In this document: piece by piece, positions 24,501 to 38,098 of the stretch
How positions within the stretch are numbered: position 1 is the first letter of the stretch
Layout: every line of letters begins with the position of its first letter
Assembly: GCA_036365515.1 (NCBI GenBank)
Contig: CM070873.1
Span: 229,911,876-229,975,875 of the forward strand
DNA length: 64,000 bases
Source of the DNA: Torymus aiolomorphi
Lineage: Eukaryota; Arthropoda; Insecta; Hymenoptera; Torymidae
Direction: 5' to 3'
Program-made: the position numbers and the translations under genes
Notes under the pieces: model-generated
Told to the model about the DNA's origin: nothing
The model's database searches: none
What the model saw: the letters and a program-made list of their open reading frames with translations, nothing else

Positions 24501-27500
24501 TACCAGAAATTAAGCCCATTATTTTTAGTTTGATCTTATAGGTGCTTGTTAGCAAGATATAAGCTCATGCAATTATAATAAGCTATTTTTGTACAAAAAA
24601 TGATGCCCAAGCAATTAAGTGCAGTTTCTAAAATGCTGGTGCTGAATAGATTGTCATGTAACAAGATGAAAAGAGTTTTAATTTGCGCGTTTTGTCAAGA
24701 ATCAAAACGTTTTTATGGCATGTTTTAATGAAAAATATTTTTTTTTAATTTATGTTATTTAAATTTTAATAAAAAAAACATGTTTTTATGGCAAAGTTTG
24801 ACAACCGATAACTTTGGAACTAATCATCATTTTGATAGAAGGTAAAGAGCAAATTAAAACACGTTTCATCTACTTACGTGACTCTTCATTTAGAACTACT
24901 ATTTGAGAATTAGTTATAGGTAATTATTTAGACATCATTTTTCGTTAGAAAATAGCTGATTTTGATCGCATAAGCTTCTAGCTAAAAAGGACCTATGAAA
25001 TCAAAGTAAAGGCAGTGAACTTCATATTTAGCTATCAAAAAACGGTTCTCAAAGTCTTATAAAAATCTATTTTCCAGAGACTGGAGCCACTCCTTCATAG
25101 ATAATATTAATGAATAGTGTCCTTCTGCTGGCAATACAATCAGTCAAGATCCTATTAAAAATGAAATTACTTCTTTGATTGATCAATATTTAACAAAATG
25201 ATTAAACTTTTTTCATTACCTTTGCTGTGTATTAAATTCAAGATTCGTTTTTTTGCACAGCTATTTATTCACAGCTTACAGGAATGAAATTTATTTTTAA
25301 TTCGCATACTCGATAATATTGATGTATTGTTTCAATAAATAATTTCGGAAATTCGAGATAACTACTTTTTTATTTAAATTTATGAATACCACCTCTTCAT
25401 ATATACGCGATGCAATTGGAAAATTTCTTCTGGAGGTTTTAATTTCAATGATTAAAAAAATTTACATGTAACTTAATATGTGACTGATTGACTCATTTTT
25501 ATCACTACTCAAATAAATTAAAAGCATTCGGTTGAAGAATACGTTACAAAACATTTTTCATAGTATTTTACTCGAAAACTTTTACTGTTTAATCATACGC
25601 AATATATCAACGGTTATATCATGTACCCATTTTTCAATATTAATTTGTCTACGTATCACAATATTTCGACCCACCAGTCAATCGAAATAACGTATTGCTC
25701 TCGCATGAGAACTCGCCGTAATTTAAACATGAACCTCCACCTTTCGATTTACATCCTTCGCGTATAATATACCCGATCGTTAAAAAGTATATGAAGAAAT
25801 ATAAAAAATAATTTAGAATATATAAAAACTTATTTACAACATTAACGCCAGTACCACGAAAGCAAACCATAAAACTGAACAATTTTAATTGCTGAGCGCC
25901 GCGTATATATTATAATATATACTCTCGAACTTTTACAGTCGCGCGCGCTCAGCCGCCCGTAATCCCATAAACCTGATAAACATCTCTCAGAAAACTAGCT
26001 CCAATATGATAAAGGTTCAAACGCGCTCTGACTTTTTTACGAGCTCATATATAAATATTAAAGACCCCGGCGTAACGCGATCAAGGCAACGATACACACG
26101 CTTTCTATGCTGTTGAATTATACAGGAATACTACTTACCGTCGATCGCTTTGAGCAGCGTTTCCTGGACGTCGGGCGGAAACTTGCCGAGCTCGGAGGCG
26201 TCCGCGATGTTCATGGCCCGGGCGGCCAGTACGTCGGCGGCGGTGAAGCTCTTGGACCGTCTCAGCCCGTACGTGGAAACGAAGGACAGCGATTTCGTCA
26301 GCTTCCCCGGCTTCGGGGTCGGAGTTTTCATGTCGTGCGGATCCACGCTGAAGTGAACTCGACCAGAATTCTGGAAATAAATAGTTAATTGAAGAACAAA
26401 ATTGTGCGTAAATATTTGAGAAGTCTTGGTTGTACACGCAGGCGAGGAGGAAAAAAATCAAGATTTCTTTTGGCCTCGTGCTCCTCTACTTTTCCGAAGT
26501 AAGACAGTCACGTTGCACAACTGAAATGCATCTTCATTCAAATGAAGTTTTCTCACATAGAAAACGCATCTTTATGAGTGCTCTCAAAGATCTATTACCC
26601 ACTTAAAAGTTGCGATGATTATTACGGACTAAAGCCTGTTATTTCGACAAATGCGCCGGTTAAATGCGAAAAGTATTAACATACTTAATTAAAGAGTACT
26701 CTTCTAAAATGTACAAATTCTATCTAGCGACGACTATCTCCATACATGTATACAGTTCAAGCATAATTTGCCTCTAACTATTTGCATAACTCGCACCACA
26801 CAATAGCCGATATTTTCCGAAACACACAGTCAATTTGAACGCGCGCCGTAACGTGATAACGATCTAAATGAATCTAAAAATTAAAAATAAATATTTAGAT
26901 AGAGCTAATTTACTTAATTTATGGGAGCTACTTTCTTGAGTAAGACCGATTCAATTTGAGACGTATATATATACGTTGCCGCGATCGCGCCGAACAATGC
27001 CGAAGGCTATATACCTCACACTCGCACGCGGCGGTGGGTTTTGCTTCGAAAGGCGGCCTAAACTTTTTGTTTTTCCCCGTGAGTTAAAATTGTTTAGAGT
27101 TGTTTATTATGCACAACCTTGGCAGAAAAATGTCCAGATGTATGCAGCTCGCCGCCGTGGAATAGTAATGCAGCCGCGGCTTATTACGATAATATCTAGG
27201 TACTCGCGGGCGTGTGCGCGCGCGGATAATTTTCCACGAGAGCACTTTATTATGAATATGCATATATACTCGACGCCAATTTCGTGCCACCAATAAAAAA
27301 AAAAGAGAGTTCGCTCCGTCTCTGTCACACATATAGCCGTGGCGCGTATAAAACAGTTGATTATAAATCTCGCGTTTAAATCATCGGATATAAATTTGCG
27401 CTTATAATGTGTTACTCATGCAGCGCGACGCGCGATTCTTCAACGCGAAATTTAAAACAAATTCTGATTACGTTTATATCGCTTTAATAGCCCTTGTTCA

Positions 27501-29922
27501 TTACACCAGGGCGTATATAAATATATAAATCACGCGCGCGTATCACCGCGCATGAATCACATCGGCGATCGTTATAAAGTATAACACGGCACGCTCTATA
27601 CCTACGTCACCTCGCGCGAGATGTATATAAATTTCGGTTCGATTGGAACCAACTCCCGCCCCTATATATATCTCGCAATTAATGCGCTCGCGCCAATTTC
27701 TGCGCTCACTTACTTAATTCAAACACGCGCACGTTCGCACAATTTGCATAATAACAAAGCACTCAACTGGTCGTCAATCCCAGTATGGCCCCAGCTCCGT
27801 TCAAACATTTACTCAGCAAATGTAACACTGCTCATGCGCGAGAGAGACACATCCCCTCTGTCTCTCTCTAAAAAAAAGATTACTCACGTGCAAGATGTTT
27901 CCGCTGGAGGCGGAAGTGTTGAGCGCGTGCGGCTGCCTCATCGACGCGGCCTGCATGAGGGGATGATAGTTCGCCGGGTGATGATGCGGTCCAGGCGACA
28001 GCTGATGCTGCAGCGAGTAGTGAAGCTGCTGTTGCTGATGTTGCTGCTGCTGCTGTTGCTGGGCGTAGATGTAGCGGTGGATGTTGCCGCTGGACTTGCT
28101 ATGTTGCAGGTAATAGGGCCGATCGGTCGGGCCCATCGAGTTCGCCTGCTGGGACCTGCAAGATCCGCGTCTACGTGTGAGGCATAAGTAACGTGCGTTA
28201 TAACACAGAGAGAGATGATAATATTTATTATACGTGTAAGTGTATTATATTGTAGTGACCCTTACGAGGCGATATTATTTTCACGATACCACCAAGTATA
28301 GTGACTCTCGGATATACTATACGTGCGAAGAGAAAAAAGAATATCGAAGGAGAGAGATTACGTTACGAGCGAGAGAGAGAGACAGATATTGGGGGCGCGA
28401 AAATAACTCAGGCGTATAAAGTATACGCCGCACAACAGAGAGGTGATTTCGACGTTGTCGAATTTTACATCAGCGGTTTTGTGGTTTATTATAATACCGG
28501 TGGGCTCGCGCGGTTTGGCTTTGAGGATACGATATAATATTTATCCTTATATTTATTACGAGAGTGTCGAACGCGAATTTGGCGGACATTACGGGCCGAT
28601 AATAAGTATATACTACGTACGTAGCATCGGGCTTTCGATCCACTACACGCACGACTTAATTAAAAATCAAAGTTTACACTGACACGACTCGTTATTAATT
28701 AATAGTGTGGGTGTACACACAAGCACGAGCGCGAGGAAAAGGTCGATTCAGTCGACGCTAATTATTTCGTTCAATTAAGCGAGCGATGAGCGCGTAGCAG
28801 TGAAATTTAATTAAATGCGATTCAAGCGCGCGTCCGCAAAAAAGAATCAAGAGTCTCCCTCTCTCGCGGCGTAAGACAATCGCTTTCCGCGCGGTGTATG
28901 CAGTGCTTGCTTATACTTACTTAGGTAAGTGAAGGTCGTTTTGCTTCATGGTGAATTCCTTAGCGTGTACGTTCAATTGGGGATTCGTTGCATTAGCCGT
29001 TGTTCCGTCCGTTCTGACGCCTTGAAAAATTACAATTCCTGTATTTGTTAATAATGCGAGCGTATAAAGAGATATATGAGAAATTCTACAGATTATCCAT
29101 ATTCAGAGGATTCAAACAATTAAAAAAGAATTGGAGGCATACCTCTGTAATAAACTTTTTCTCGTTCTTTAGGTCATACAATAGACGAGAAAATTTTCCA
29201 ACACTCGAAAATGGTCTTTTGACGAGGTTTTAAACACAAATCCATTTTTCTTATAGAGATTGAACATGGGAATAATGGACGAAAAGTAGTCTGATGATTA
29301 ACCAATAGTAAGCTCTTAAATAGGCCAATAAATATTCCACAAAAAGCGATTAAAGTAGAAGAAAATAGCTTTAATTTAAGCTAAAGATCGTTAAAAACGG
29401 TTGGCCCTGTGCAAAGTTACGTGCATTTGAAAAATCGCGTAAAATTACCAAAAATGATCAAAATTTTAAGAATTACGTGGATTCGGAAAAAATCGTTCAT
29501 TCTTCTCCTTTAATCGCTTTTTTGTGGAATATTGGTTGGCACCTTTAAGAGTTTACTATTGGATAATCATCAGTGACTATACTTTTCGTCCATGTCTCCC
29601 ATGTTAAATTTCCATAAGAAAAATGGATTTGTGTTTAAAACCATGTCATAAGACCATTTTCGAATATTGGAAAATTTTCTCGTCTCTTGTATGACCTAAA
29701 GAACGAGAAAAAATTTATTACAGAGGTGTGCATCCAAATTTTTTTTTAATTTTTTGAACCAGTTGTGGATAATGTGTAGAATTCCTCATACATGTGTAAT
29801 GAAAGTATTGTGTATTTATGATAATGGCTAAGCATACCGGGCGGTCGATAAATTTCAAGGGATGGTTTCGATTTCAAGGTCGCTACGTTATTATTTCGTT
29901 TCTGCAGGACTGCATCCCTCAT
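21501..29922 (-). CDS. MIF4G-domain translation regulator with PAM2 motif (PAIP1/CTIF/MIF4GD-like)
   Basis: Eight coding exons (5' to 3'): 29922-29838, 29020-28921, 28155-27888, 26370-26139, 24286-24168, 24078-23932, 22427-22299, 21728-21501. All junctions are GT-AG with matching phases, giving 435 residues. Residues about 44-51 read LNVHAKEF, fitting the PAM2 pattern L-N-x-x-A-x-E-F that binds the MLLE domain of poly(A)-binding protein. A Q/H-rich low-complexity region (about 62-150) and a basic Ser-rich stretch ([17 protein letters not shown]) follow. The C-terminal half (about 219-430) is a MIF4G-type helical repeat with the family ending [10 protein letters not shown]...YYY. Expected role: cytoplasmic regulator of mRNA translation or stability through eIF4 and PABP contacts. 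The ATG directly follows a splice acceptor, so a non-coding, or possibly coding, exon lies upstream; a donor-like site at about 34801 is one candidate. The exact orthologue is uncertain. Confidence 0.85.
22428..23931. other. MIF4G-gene intron with an unassigned open frame
   Basis: A 1.5-kb intron. A plus-strand open frame of 140 codons (22986-23408) lies here; its second half is more GC-balanced and coding-like than the surrounding DNA. No domain was recognised. One shifted frame near 23370-23390 reads GLPMGG, faintly like a reverse-transcriptase motif. It may be a transposon relic and is not called as a gene. Confidence 0.3.
24436..25103. repeat. intronic palindromic (foldback) element 1, ~670 bp
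   Basis: The left arm begins AAGGAGTGACTCCAATCTCC and continues through GGGAATAGATTTTGATAA. The right arm, read on the minus strand, begins AAGGAGTGGCTCCAGTCTC and continues through AAAATAGATTTTTATAA. Matching continues inward for about 180 bp per arm with roughly 75-85% identity by eye. The unpaired centre lies near 24650-24900. It sits in the intron between MIF4G exons 4 and 5. No coding capacity. Confidence 0.75.
27300..27887. other. intron sequence, no feature
   Basis: CpG-containing intronic DNA of the MIF4G gene with a CT tract next to the exon 3 donor. Nothing else could be supported here. Confidence 0.35.
29075..29790. repeat. intronic palindromic (foldback) element 2, ~716 bp
   Basis: The left arm begins TATGAGAAATTCTACAGATT. 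The minus-strand reading of the right arm begins TATGAGGAATTCTACACATT. The arms run about 310 bp each and include matching blocks such as CTCGTTCTTTAGGTCATACA and GTGTTTAAAACC. A short unpaired centre lies near 29390-29480. It lies in the intron between MIF4G exons 1 and 2. Probable non-autonomous transposon; no clear target duplication was seen. Confidence 0.8.
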
Positions 29923-32900
29923 CTGTAAAAGATAGTAAATAGTTTGTCAGAATTGTCGTTTGATATGGCGATTAGTATCGCTTTAGATAATAGGTAACAA
30001 AAGAGCTACCCAAATAATCTATTAGGTAATAAATACAGAAAACGTAAAGCAAAGAATACTCGTGTACCTAAGTAGAAGCAGCCAAGTATGGTAGGACAAG
30101 TGTCGCAGAACACTTCATCCAAAATATTTTAATTCCGAAAGTTTTTTTTTAACTGCAGCTTCAACCAAACAAATTTTTATATTAAACATTATATATTCTT
30201 AAAATTATGAAATTCATTAAAATTTGTATAATATTGTATCAGCTATAACGTTAATAAAGCTTTGCATATAGGTCTTTGTAAAAGTATATATAATGGTATT
30301 TATGATAGTATATAGGTACAGTGACTTCTCTACACGTATTCCTGCATCTCGCACCGTAAGATATAATCTTTATCTCTATCCTCTTTAATCGTTACATGTT
30401 AATCTCACGTGACATTTTGCACAATCGTATAGGGAACGAAAAAGAAAAAATCCCCTCGTTCATTAAATAAAAAGCGAGAGACATCGTTTCCCAATGCGTT
30501 ATAAGAATGGCGCAAATACTTTTGCAAGCTCGCGACGCGCGACTGAAAGCGAAAGCAGATGCGCGCGCGTTTTAATTACGAGCGGTGCAATTAATATATG
30601 TACAAAAACACCCATAATTATACTATATGTGCACTGTAGCTGCGCGTTAGAAAAAGTGATTGATGACGATAATAACTCCTCGGCCCTAAAAAATTCACTT
30701 TTCAAGTATACACTATAACAACCATCATCAATGAACCTATGAGCCAACAACAGCAAACCCGTACGGTCGGCAAAGCCCCTGCAAATATTTACCCACTATA
30801 CGCTATAACGTTAACAGCTATACAACACGCGAAATAATGAACGATGGGCCGCACAAATTTTCCTCTCCTCTCCGCGGAGAAATCGCACGCGCGCGCTTTC
30901 CTTCATTCAAATCGACGCGGCGCGACGCATTGCGCGGCTGAAATCAAAAGAAAGTTCAGCACATTCTCACGCGCGTGACTCTTCCCATCGTGTGTCCGCG
31001 CAGACGCCGCTGATTCTTCTCCAATCGCGCGCGTACAGCGTCTGCCTGCTATAACAACTTTCGCGCTGTGCGCTGCCGATAATAGATCCCGCGGCTCGCT
31101 TTCTAAATGTTTCTTCTCACGAGCACATGATCGCGTGCGCCGGTATATATATTATATGCGCTTCCGCGTGTCGCTGACTAATCAATTGTCGATCCGCGCC
31201 GCGGCCGATTGAGATGTTGTAATTTACATATCTAATTTGCGTTTGAGTCGGGGATGTAGATAGCAGGGGAGCTACCGAAACTACTTATAGCCGCACGGTG
31301 AATTTTTCATTTTGTTATGGGAAGATGCTGCTTGACTTTGCGTGCAACGTGATTTATTATGGCGGTACGTTGTATTATATTAATTACACGTTACTTTCAT
31401 AACCATTAGCGTTCCGCGGATTCTTGGGATTTTTGTTGTCTGGATAACCATCTTCGTGCGCGTGTGTCTTCTCTTCGTGAATTCGCGAGCTTGTCTCGGT
31501 TGAGATGATGGATTGGCGCGAGAGTATAATGTAGATAATTTTCAAAAATATCCTTTCTTTATTATTTTGATTATATAGTGATTGGTACTATCGGTTTGAT
31601 GGGACCAGGTGAAATTGAAATGAAATAACGTGTTGATAGATTCTTTATGGTCAGTGAAAAGGCGTGATTGATTTGTGTATTGAAATGAAAGAGATTTCGT
31701 TACAGACTATCAATCAAATAATTATTATAGTTATAAGTTAGAAGATTACGAGTATGAAGAGCGATAAGTAATGGTGTAGCTATATGTTTTCTTATACAGA
31801 AATAATACTTAAAATTGAGCGTTATAATCACCTAAAACGAGGCGTGAATTGAAGTAGTTTGGGTGCTGCTAAAGCCGCATAATGTACGTAAATAACTTGA
31901 CTATTTTTTTTGGAATAATGAAATTCCAAAAAACGGCAGAATAATAACAAACAAATCAACAAGTTTAGAATTATTAGTACTATTTTGATTTCTAAAAATG
32001 CTATATCTACATGTTATATGAATCACTAATTTTCTTATTTTATTTTTTAATAAAATTTTGTTTGTAATTGATCTATAAAAACTTAAGTTTTTATTATTAA
32101 AGCAATTTCAGGAAATTCGGAGCAATTACAAATTTTCCTTGTTGCAAGTATTCGTTGCTAATTAATTCTTACCACATGATATTCGAGACAACGTGGAAAA
32201 GGTTGGACAATAAGAGACATTAATAAAAATTAAAAAATGTTAAATTAAAATGACAAAAGAAAATGATGAATCTATTAAAATATAAGTACATAGTTAATTA
32301 TTGGCTCCGAAATTTCCATAAATCTTGAGCTTCAAAAGACTATTAATAAATATTATAACAAAACATTTAGCGAATGTTAAATGTATAGTAACAATGTTGT
32401 TTGGCAAATGTTGCCAAACAACAAAGTCAATGTAAATAAACACATTAGTCATCCAAAACAAAGCTAACGACACAAAAAAGCAACCCAACTGCATCATCGC
32501 TACTTCCACACAACCTCTCATCTTTAGCACTCCACCTGTCAATCTAAATCTCAAAAAAACCATCGCCCCTCTACATTTCCCCACCTAAGTCGACGCACCG
32601 CTCAACTTCACACCGGCACGCGGCCGTCAAACAAAAAGACGCGCATAAGGCGCTGCTTCTGCGATCGGTCTGCCCCTTATGTAAGGTGCTCTACTCGGCT
32701 CGCATGTGCGCCGGGTAAAGACGACAGCGGGGCTGGCCGGGATTCAGCAGAGAGACAGAGAGCGCATCAGTGAGTAAGACAGACGTTCGGACTTCCTATT
32801 AGTCCGGCTATAAAGCGAGCCACACGGGCGCGTCGGGAATGCGAATGAAGGCGGCACAGAGTCCGAAGAAAAAAAAATTGTCCCATCGGATTTCCTTATA

Positions 32901-35900
32901 AACTTGCCCGCGTGCGTGCGTGCATGCAACGTTTCGGGACCTTATAATCGAAGACGAAAGTTCTGGTGAACCGAAGAATGAGTCGATGAGTGAAATATAG
33001 ATGTCATGAATGCATGGTTGATGCTTATTATTTTATTATTTTTTTTTTTGTAAGAATAAGATATAGAATTCACTTTTCCAGTTGGATAGAAGTACAAGAT
33101 GGGGCCATCGCAGTTACCACAATCATGCATTTATGCATATGGTCGTGACATTGACATGGTTAGAGTTAAGTGAGCATTATTAGTTGTTCAAGTGTGGCAC
33201 ATTAAGGGAATTTCGCAGTCGATCAAAACACGTGCATTTATAGCAAAAGCAGCGCATATTGTTAAAATTATACGAAAGCTTTCGCTTCGAATATACGTAT
33301 AAAACGCAGCGCAGGCTTTCCACTGGAATGTGGCCATGAACATCATCATTGTGTAAACGCGGACACACACACACGTGCTAATTTTTTCATTAAGACGTAA
33401 TGCTATACGTCCATCATATATATACGACTCATACAAAGCGCATTCTACGAAATAACCGCTAGCCTTCTACAGCTCATTCAATTACCTAATTAACAATTCA
33501 AGATCATCGAAATACGAAACAACATGCTTCAGTCGTGTTAAATAAAAAAAAAAACAACACCCACACAACAACGATTTCAAAATACACTGACACTGTTATT
33601 CACTTCCGCGTGAAATACATATTTCGGCACTATAAATATTCGACGCACACACACACACTGCACATACGCGGGGCGTGCTAGAGTTTGTTTAACGATGATA
33701 AATCGGGTGTGACCGATCCGCCTCGTAATACTTAATATAACAGCTCGGCGTAACATAGACTTTTACACTTTTCTAACCGCGGCACTCACACAGTACACCA
33801 CCAGGACCAAGTTAATTGCGCAGCGTCACTGCCAAGAACGTTAATGATTTAATTTCAAAACATGTCAGCCGCTGGCTCGCTGCTGCTGCTGCTGCTACAC
33901 CCCGAAATAAAATTCGCATATCCTCAAAACACTATACACATCCTCTCTCCTTCATTGATTCCTCTTTCCGTATATTTATAACTTATCCGCGGCGATCGCC
34001 GGCCACCCTCCATCTTTATCCACATCGTGCACACGTGCAATATCATATATACACACACACAGACACAGGCGGGCAGCTTACTTTAGGCGCGAAAGCTCTG
34101 GCATGCAAGCAGCGATAAGACAGCACTTTCAGAAATTACGATGGTTCGAGGACGCGCGCGTGAGATCACGGATACTCGTCCATCGAAGCGAAAGCTACGA
34201 CGACGATGATCGTGTCGCTGCCGTATACACGGACGAACAAAGAGGAGAGAGAGAGAGAGCAGCACGGCGAAAAAACGACGACGAACGCGGGGCGATAATA
34301 GAGTCGGAGGGAGAGCGTAGCACGCTCTATATTTAGTAGTGTACGGGGCGCAACAGAAGCGGCAGCGACAGCAGCAGCAGCAGCAGAAGAGGTAGTGAGT
34401 GAGACTTACAGTGAGAACCTCGTGAGAATCATGCTTGGCGTCCCGAAGATATGCCTCGCAGTCGTACTATATAGATCGGTGCACGCAGCCGCAGCGAGCG
34501 CGCACTACTCTCTCGCTGCAAGTCTTATACCTATACACGCACGCGTCTCTCTCTCTCTCTCTCTCACTCCTCGTCTCTTCCTCCCACTATATCCGCACAC
34601 GCGCGTGTCCCCTCTTCTATCGGCGCGTGTGGGTGTTCGGCTGCAGCAGCGAGGAAGCGCGCTCGGATCGGCTGCTACTACTACTGCCCATTGCCTCAGG
34701 CTGATCGGACAGTGTCGCTGCTCACTTTCTCTCCGTCTCTGTCTCTTTGCACACTTCTACTTCTTCTTCTTGCTCTCTACGCCGCGCGTTGTATACTTAC
34801 TCGTAGCAGAGTCTCTCTCGCGCGCGCATGGCAGAGAGCGCGATAATCCGCGACGACGCTACCTACTAATACTACTACTACACTCGAGACAGCAAAGCTC
34901 TTTCTGTCTCTCTTTCGGAGGGGCTGGCACACTAGAGAGGACCGACGCGCGCTAGCTTCGCGATGACTGGGGACTAATAATAGCCGGTGCGTGTGTGTGT
35001 GTTGTAGCGCGCGCGATCAACGCAGACTGAAATATCCGCCGGCAGCTTCAAGCCGTGTAGCGCGAACGAGAGTGAGAGAGAGAGAGAGCTTCCGCGCGTG
35101 CTTTCTCGGTTTTCTAAGAGGGGGGAGGAGGGACCCTCTTCCGAGGAGATCGGAGCTTTCGCCGTGCTCTTTTTTTTCTCTAGAGACGAGACGAGCTTGC
35201 GAAGGGATCGAGAGTGTGCGGAGTGTGAGCGATGCGATCAGCGAATGAGGATGACGAATAGTTTATTTAATACCTCGCTGCAGTATAGTCGTGAATGTGC
35301 GAGTACATGTAATGGTTAAGAGCGATGCCAGACGCCTCGGTTAAAAACAACTATGCTAATGTATTATTATATACTTGCGTGAATGTCTCTTTTAGCATGT
35401 GGGAATGTTATGTGTATGATGTATACACCTACGAGATTAGGTGCGCACAAGAGTGGAGGATCGTAAAACGTGTATATCCGTTGCGCGCCAGGCAAATTAA
35501 ATGTTAATGGTTTTTGCGGAGTACAGAGGCAGCTTTGTTCGTCGGAGAAACAGTAACGAGCTTTCATTTTATTTGCCCTTTCAACTTCCGCGGAAATTCC
35601 TTCTGCCGCGGGCGCGCGCACATTACGCTATTAATAAAAGCACACACGTACCCCAAGTGACCCAGAATTCGAGAAGAATTCAACCCGGTACTGAATTAGT
35701 CTTTAGTGCGGTGTGTAATTTTTAATGGCGGTGTTAATGAGACACCGGTAATAAAGTTGACTCGCGGTCTTTTGTTTTTCAGGAAACGACGACAAGTGAC
35801 CGACGCCTTGTTAAATTATGCATGAGACTGCACGTAATACAATTTTATAACGAAATTCTTTCACATTGTAGTTTTCAAATATTACTTTCCTAAACAAATA

Positions 35901-37043
35901 AATCCATCCTTAAAAAGTAAACATTCTCTAGCGAGACAACCACGTCAAACCTACTCTTTCCCAAGCCGACGATCGGGATGAACCATTCCGATCGAAAACA
36001 CGTATTCAAACTTCGCGCCAGTGAACTCGCAAGCACGCGGCAGCCACGCGTATACATGTATAATACACCCACTTCCCGTACCAATTAATTACAAAGCGGC
36101 CCACCACCCACGTTCGTCTCATTTGGCTCGAATACCTTGCCGCGGCGGCGATGCGTCACATAAGTATACGCACGCGCGCGCGCGCGCTCTCGGCTATAGC
36201 TGTACCACGGCAGTCTAAATAAACCGGAGCCCGGCGCGTACAAACTTCGCAACGGCGAGAAATCCACTTTCGCTCCATCTCCATCAGGCCAAAAAGAAAC
36301 CCTGCAGGCTACTCTACACGCGCGGACGACGAGCTGTCCGTCAAGCCACGCGCTTGCTTGCGATTTTCTCGAAACTGCGTCGTAAAATCCAAAGCGCACT
36401 CGCTAGGTATACACAGTCCTCCCTCCGGCTCACCTTCGTGTTCCTCTTGCCAACGTTCTGCACCATTGTCGTCGTCGTCGTTTATACACTGCGTCGTCAC
36501 AAACTCTTTTTTTTCTCTCTCGTTTTTCTCTTTTTTTTTGGTTTTATTTTTTTAATTCGATATGTACATACACTTTATTATCTACTTATTTATATATTAT
36601 CGTCGTACAAACTGTTTTCGTCTCTTTTTTTGGGAGTTTTGCGACTCGGAGCTACGACGACGCGCGAGAGGAGTAGTAGCTCTGATGCAGCCGCATACGC
36701 CGCCGGCGACCGTCAACTCATGTCCAAGCGCGCGGCTACTTACTGCCTCTCGCCGGGCTGCTAGTATATGCGCTCTCCTATAACCGCGAAGGGAGGCAGA
36801 GAGCAGAAACACGAAAGACACACATGTACACACACATACGAGCGCGCGGCAACGAGAGTCGGCGGAACTGCCCCGCGCGCCGGCGGCACGGGAGTCCGGA
36901 GGTGGAAAAGCACGTCATCGCCGAAGGTTAGATCATCGCTCCTCCTTCTAGCTGGCAACAGTATAGTGGAATAGAAGCTTGTTACATATATGATGCGCGA
37001 GATGCGTGAGCGGTTAGCTCGCGCTTTTGGATTTATGCGCGCC

Positions 37044-37045
<2 letters not shown>
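29923..37045. other. ~7 kb upstream of the MIF4G gene, probable promoter/5' region
   Basis: No coding exon recognised. From about 33900 to 36950 the DNA is rich in CpG and in CT/GA tracts (for example 34546-34566, 35070-35088), as in broad insect promoters. On the minus strand, CTACGA followed by GTAAGTAT at about 34801 is a strong donor-like site that could end a non-coding first exon. This is inference only. Confidence 0.35.
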
Positions 37046-37116
<71 letters not shown>

Positions 37117-37137
37117 TGTGTGTGTGCGTGTGTGTGT
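37046..37137. repeat. (TG)n(TGCG)n microsatellite
   Basis: Uninterrupted TG dinucleotides are followed by TGCG tetranucleotides and a short imperfect TG tail. Confidence 0.95.
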
Positions 37138-37272
37138 TTCATGTGGGGACAACTGCGCGTGCAATATCATATATTTCGTGGTTTCTTTTCGGGTTTAGAG
37201 AGATACAAGTTGGAGATGATACAATGTATATACTTTCGAGTTTCGCACGTAATAGCACCAAAATAGCAGTTT

Positions 37273-37973
37273 CCCTAGTGGAAATATTATTTGTTCAAAT
37301 CTGTTTAAAACTGTTCAAAACTATTCATAACTGTTCAAATCTGTTTAAAACTGTTTAAAACTGTTCAAAAGTACGAATTTTTGGACGTTTAAAACAGTTT
37401 TGAACAGATTTGAACAGATTTAAACAGTTTTGAACAGTTTTTAACTTTTGTGTGAAAATAGTATTAATCAATAAGAATTTATTTGGAACAGTTTAAAACA
37501 GTTTTGAACACTTATGAACAGTTATAAACAGTTTTAAACGGTTTTGAACAATTTTGAATAGTTTTGAACTTTTGTATGTAAATAGTATTAATCAACAAGA
37601 ATTTGTTTAGAACAGTTTAAAGTAGTTTTGAACAGTTATGAACGATTTTAAACAGTTTTGAACAGTTTGAAATGGTTTTAAACAGTTTTGAACAATTGAA
37701 ATTCTTATTAACAATTGAAACTGTTTAGTTTTAAACTTTTGGTTTAAAATAGTATTAATAGTATTAATAATTAAGAATTTCAATTGTTCAAAACTGTTTA
37801 AAACCATTTCAAACTGTTCAAAACTGTTTAAAATCGTTCATAACTGTTCAAAACTGCTTTAAACTGTTCTAAACAAATTCTTGTTGATTAATACTATTTA
37901 CATACAAAAGTTCAAAACTCTTTAAAACTGAAAAAATCTCACGTGAGATCTCACGTGAGATTTTTCAGTAGGG
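37273..37973. mobile_element. foldback element of short self-complementary repeats, copy 1
   Basis: Starts CCCTAGTGGAAATATT and ends TTTTTCAGTAGGG, an imperfect inverted terminus. The body is dozens of ~10-12-bp units such as AAACTGTTCAAAACTG in both orientations. Within it, 37561-37710 and 37774-37919 are near-perfect inverted arms of ~150 bp. A 34-bp perfect palindrome with two CACGTG cores lies at 37932-37965. The related copy is at 48748-49557. No coding capacity. Confidence 0.75.
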
Positions 37974-37988
37974 ATATTACATACCTAG

Positions 37989-38098
37989 GCCGGTAAAATA
38001 AGAAATGTCTCAGATCACATGTAATTGTCGGCCGAGGCGAAGCCGAGGTGGACAAACATGTGATCTGAGGCTTTCTTTTTTACTGGCCAAGGTGTTTA
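37989..38098. repeat. ~110-bp hairpin with GAGGCGAAGCCGAG apex
   Basis: Left arm GGCCGGTAAAATAAGAAATG then TCTCAGATCACATGT; the right arm is the complement (ACATGTGATCTGAGG, then TTTTTTACTGGCC). The apex reads GGCCGAGGCGAAGCCGAGGT. One of four hairpins with related apices in this window. Confidence 0.75.

Noticed and set aside
34395..34955. 186-codon plus-strand frame
   Set aside because: Composed of CT-rich low-complexity DNA (Leu/Ser runs) in the probable promoter region.
36990..37358. Plus-strand frame with Cys-Val repeats
   Set aside because: Product of the TG/TGCG microsatellite, not a gene.
37607..37807. 66-codon minus-strand frame of KPFQTVQNCLK-like repeats
   Set aside because: Arises from the short repeats of the foldback element.
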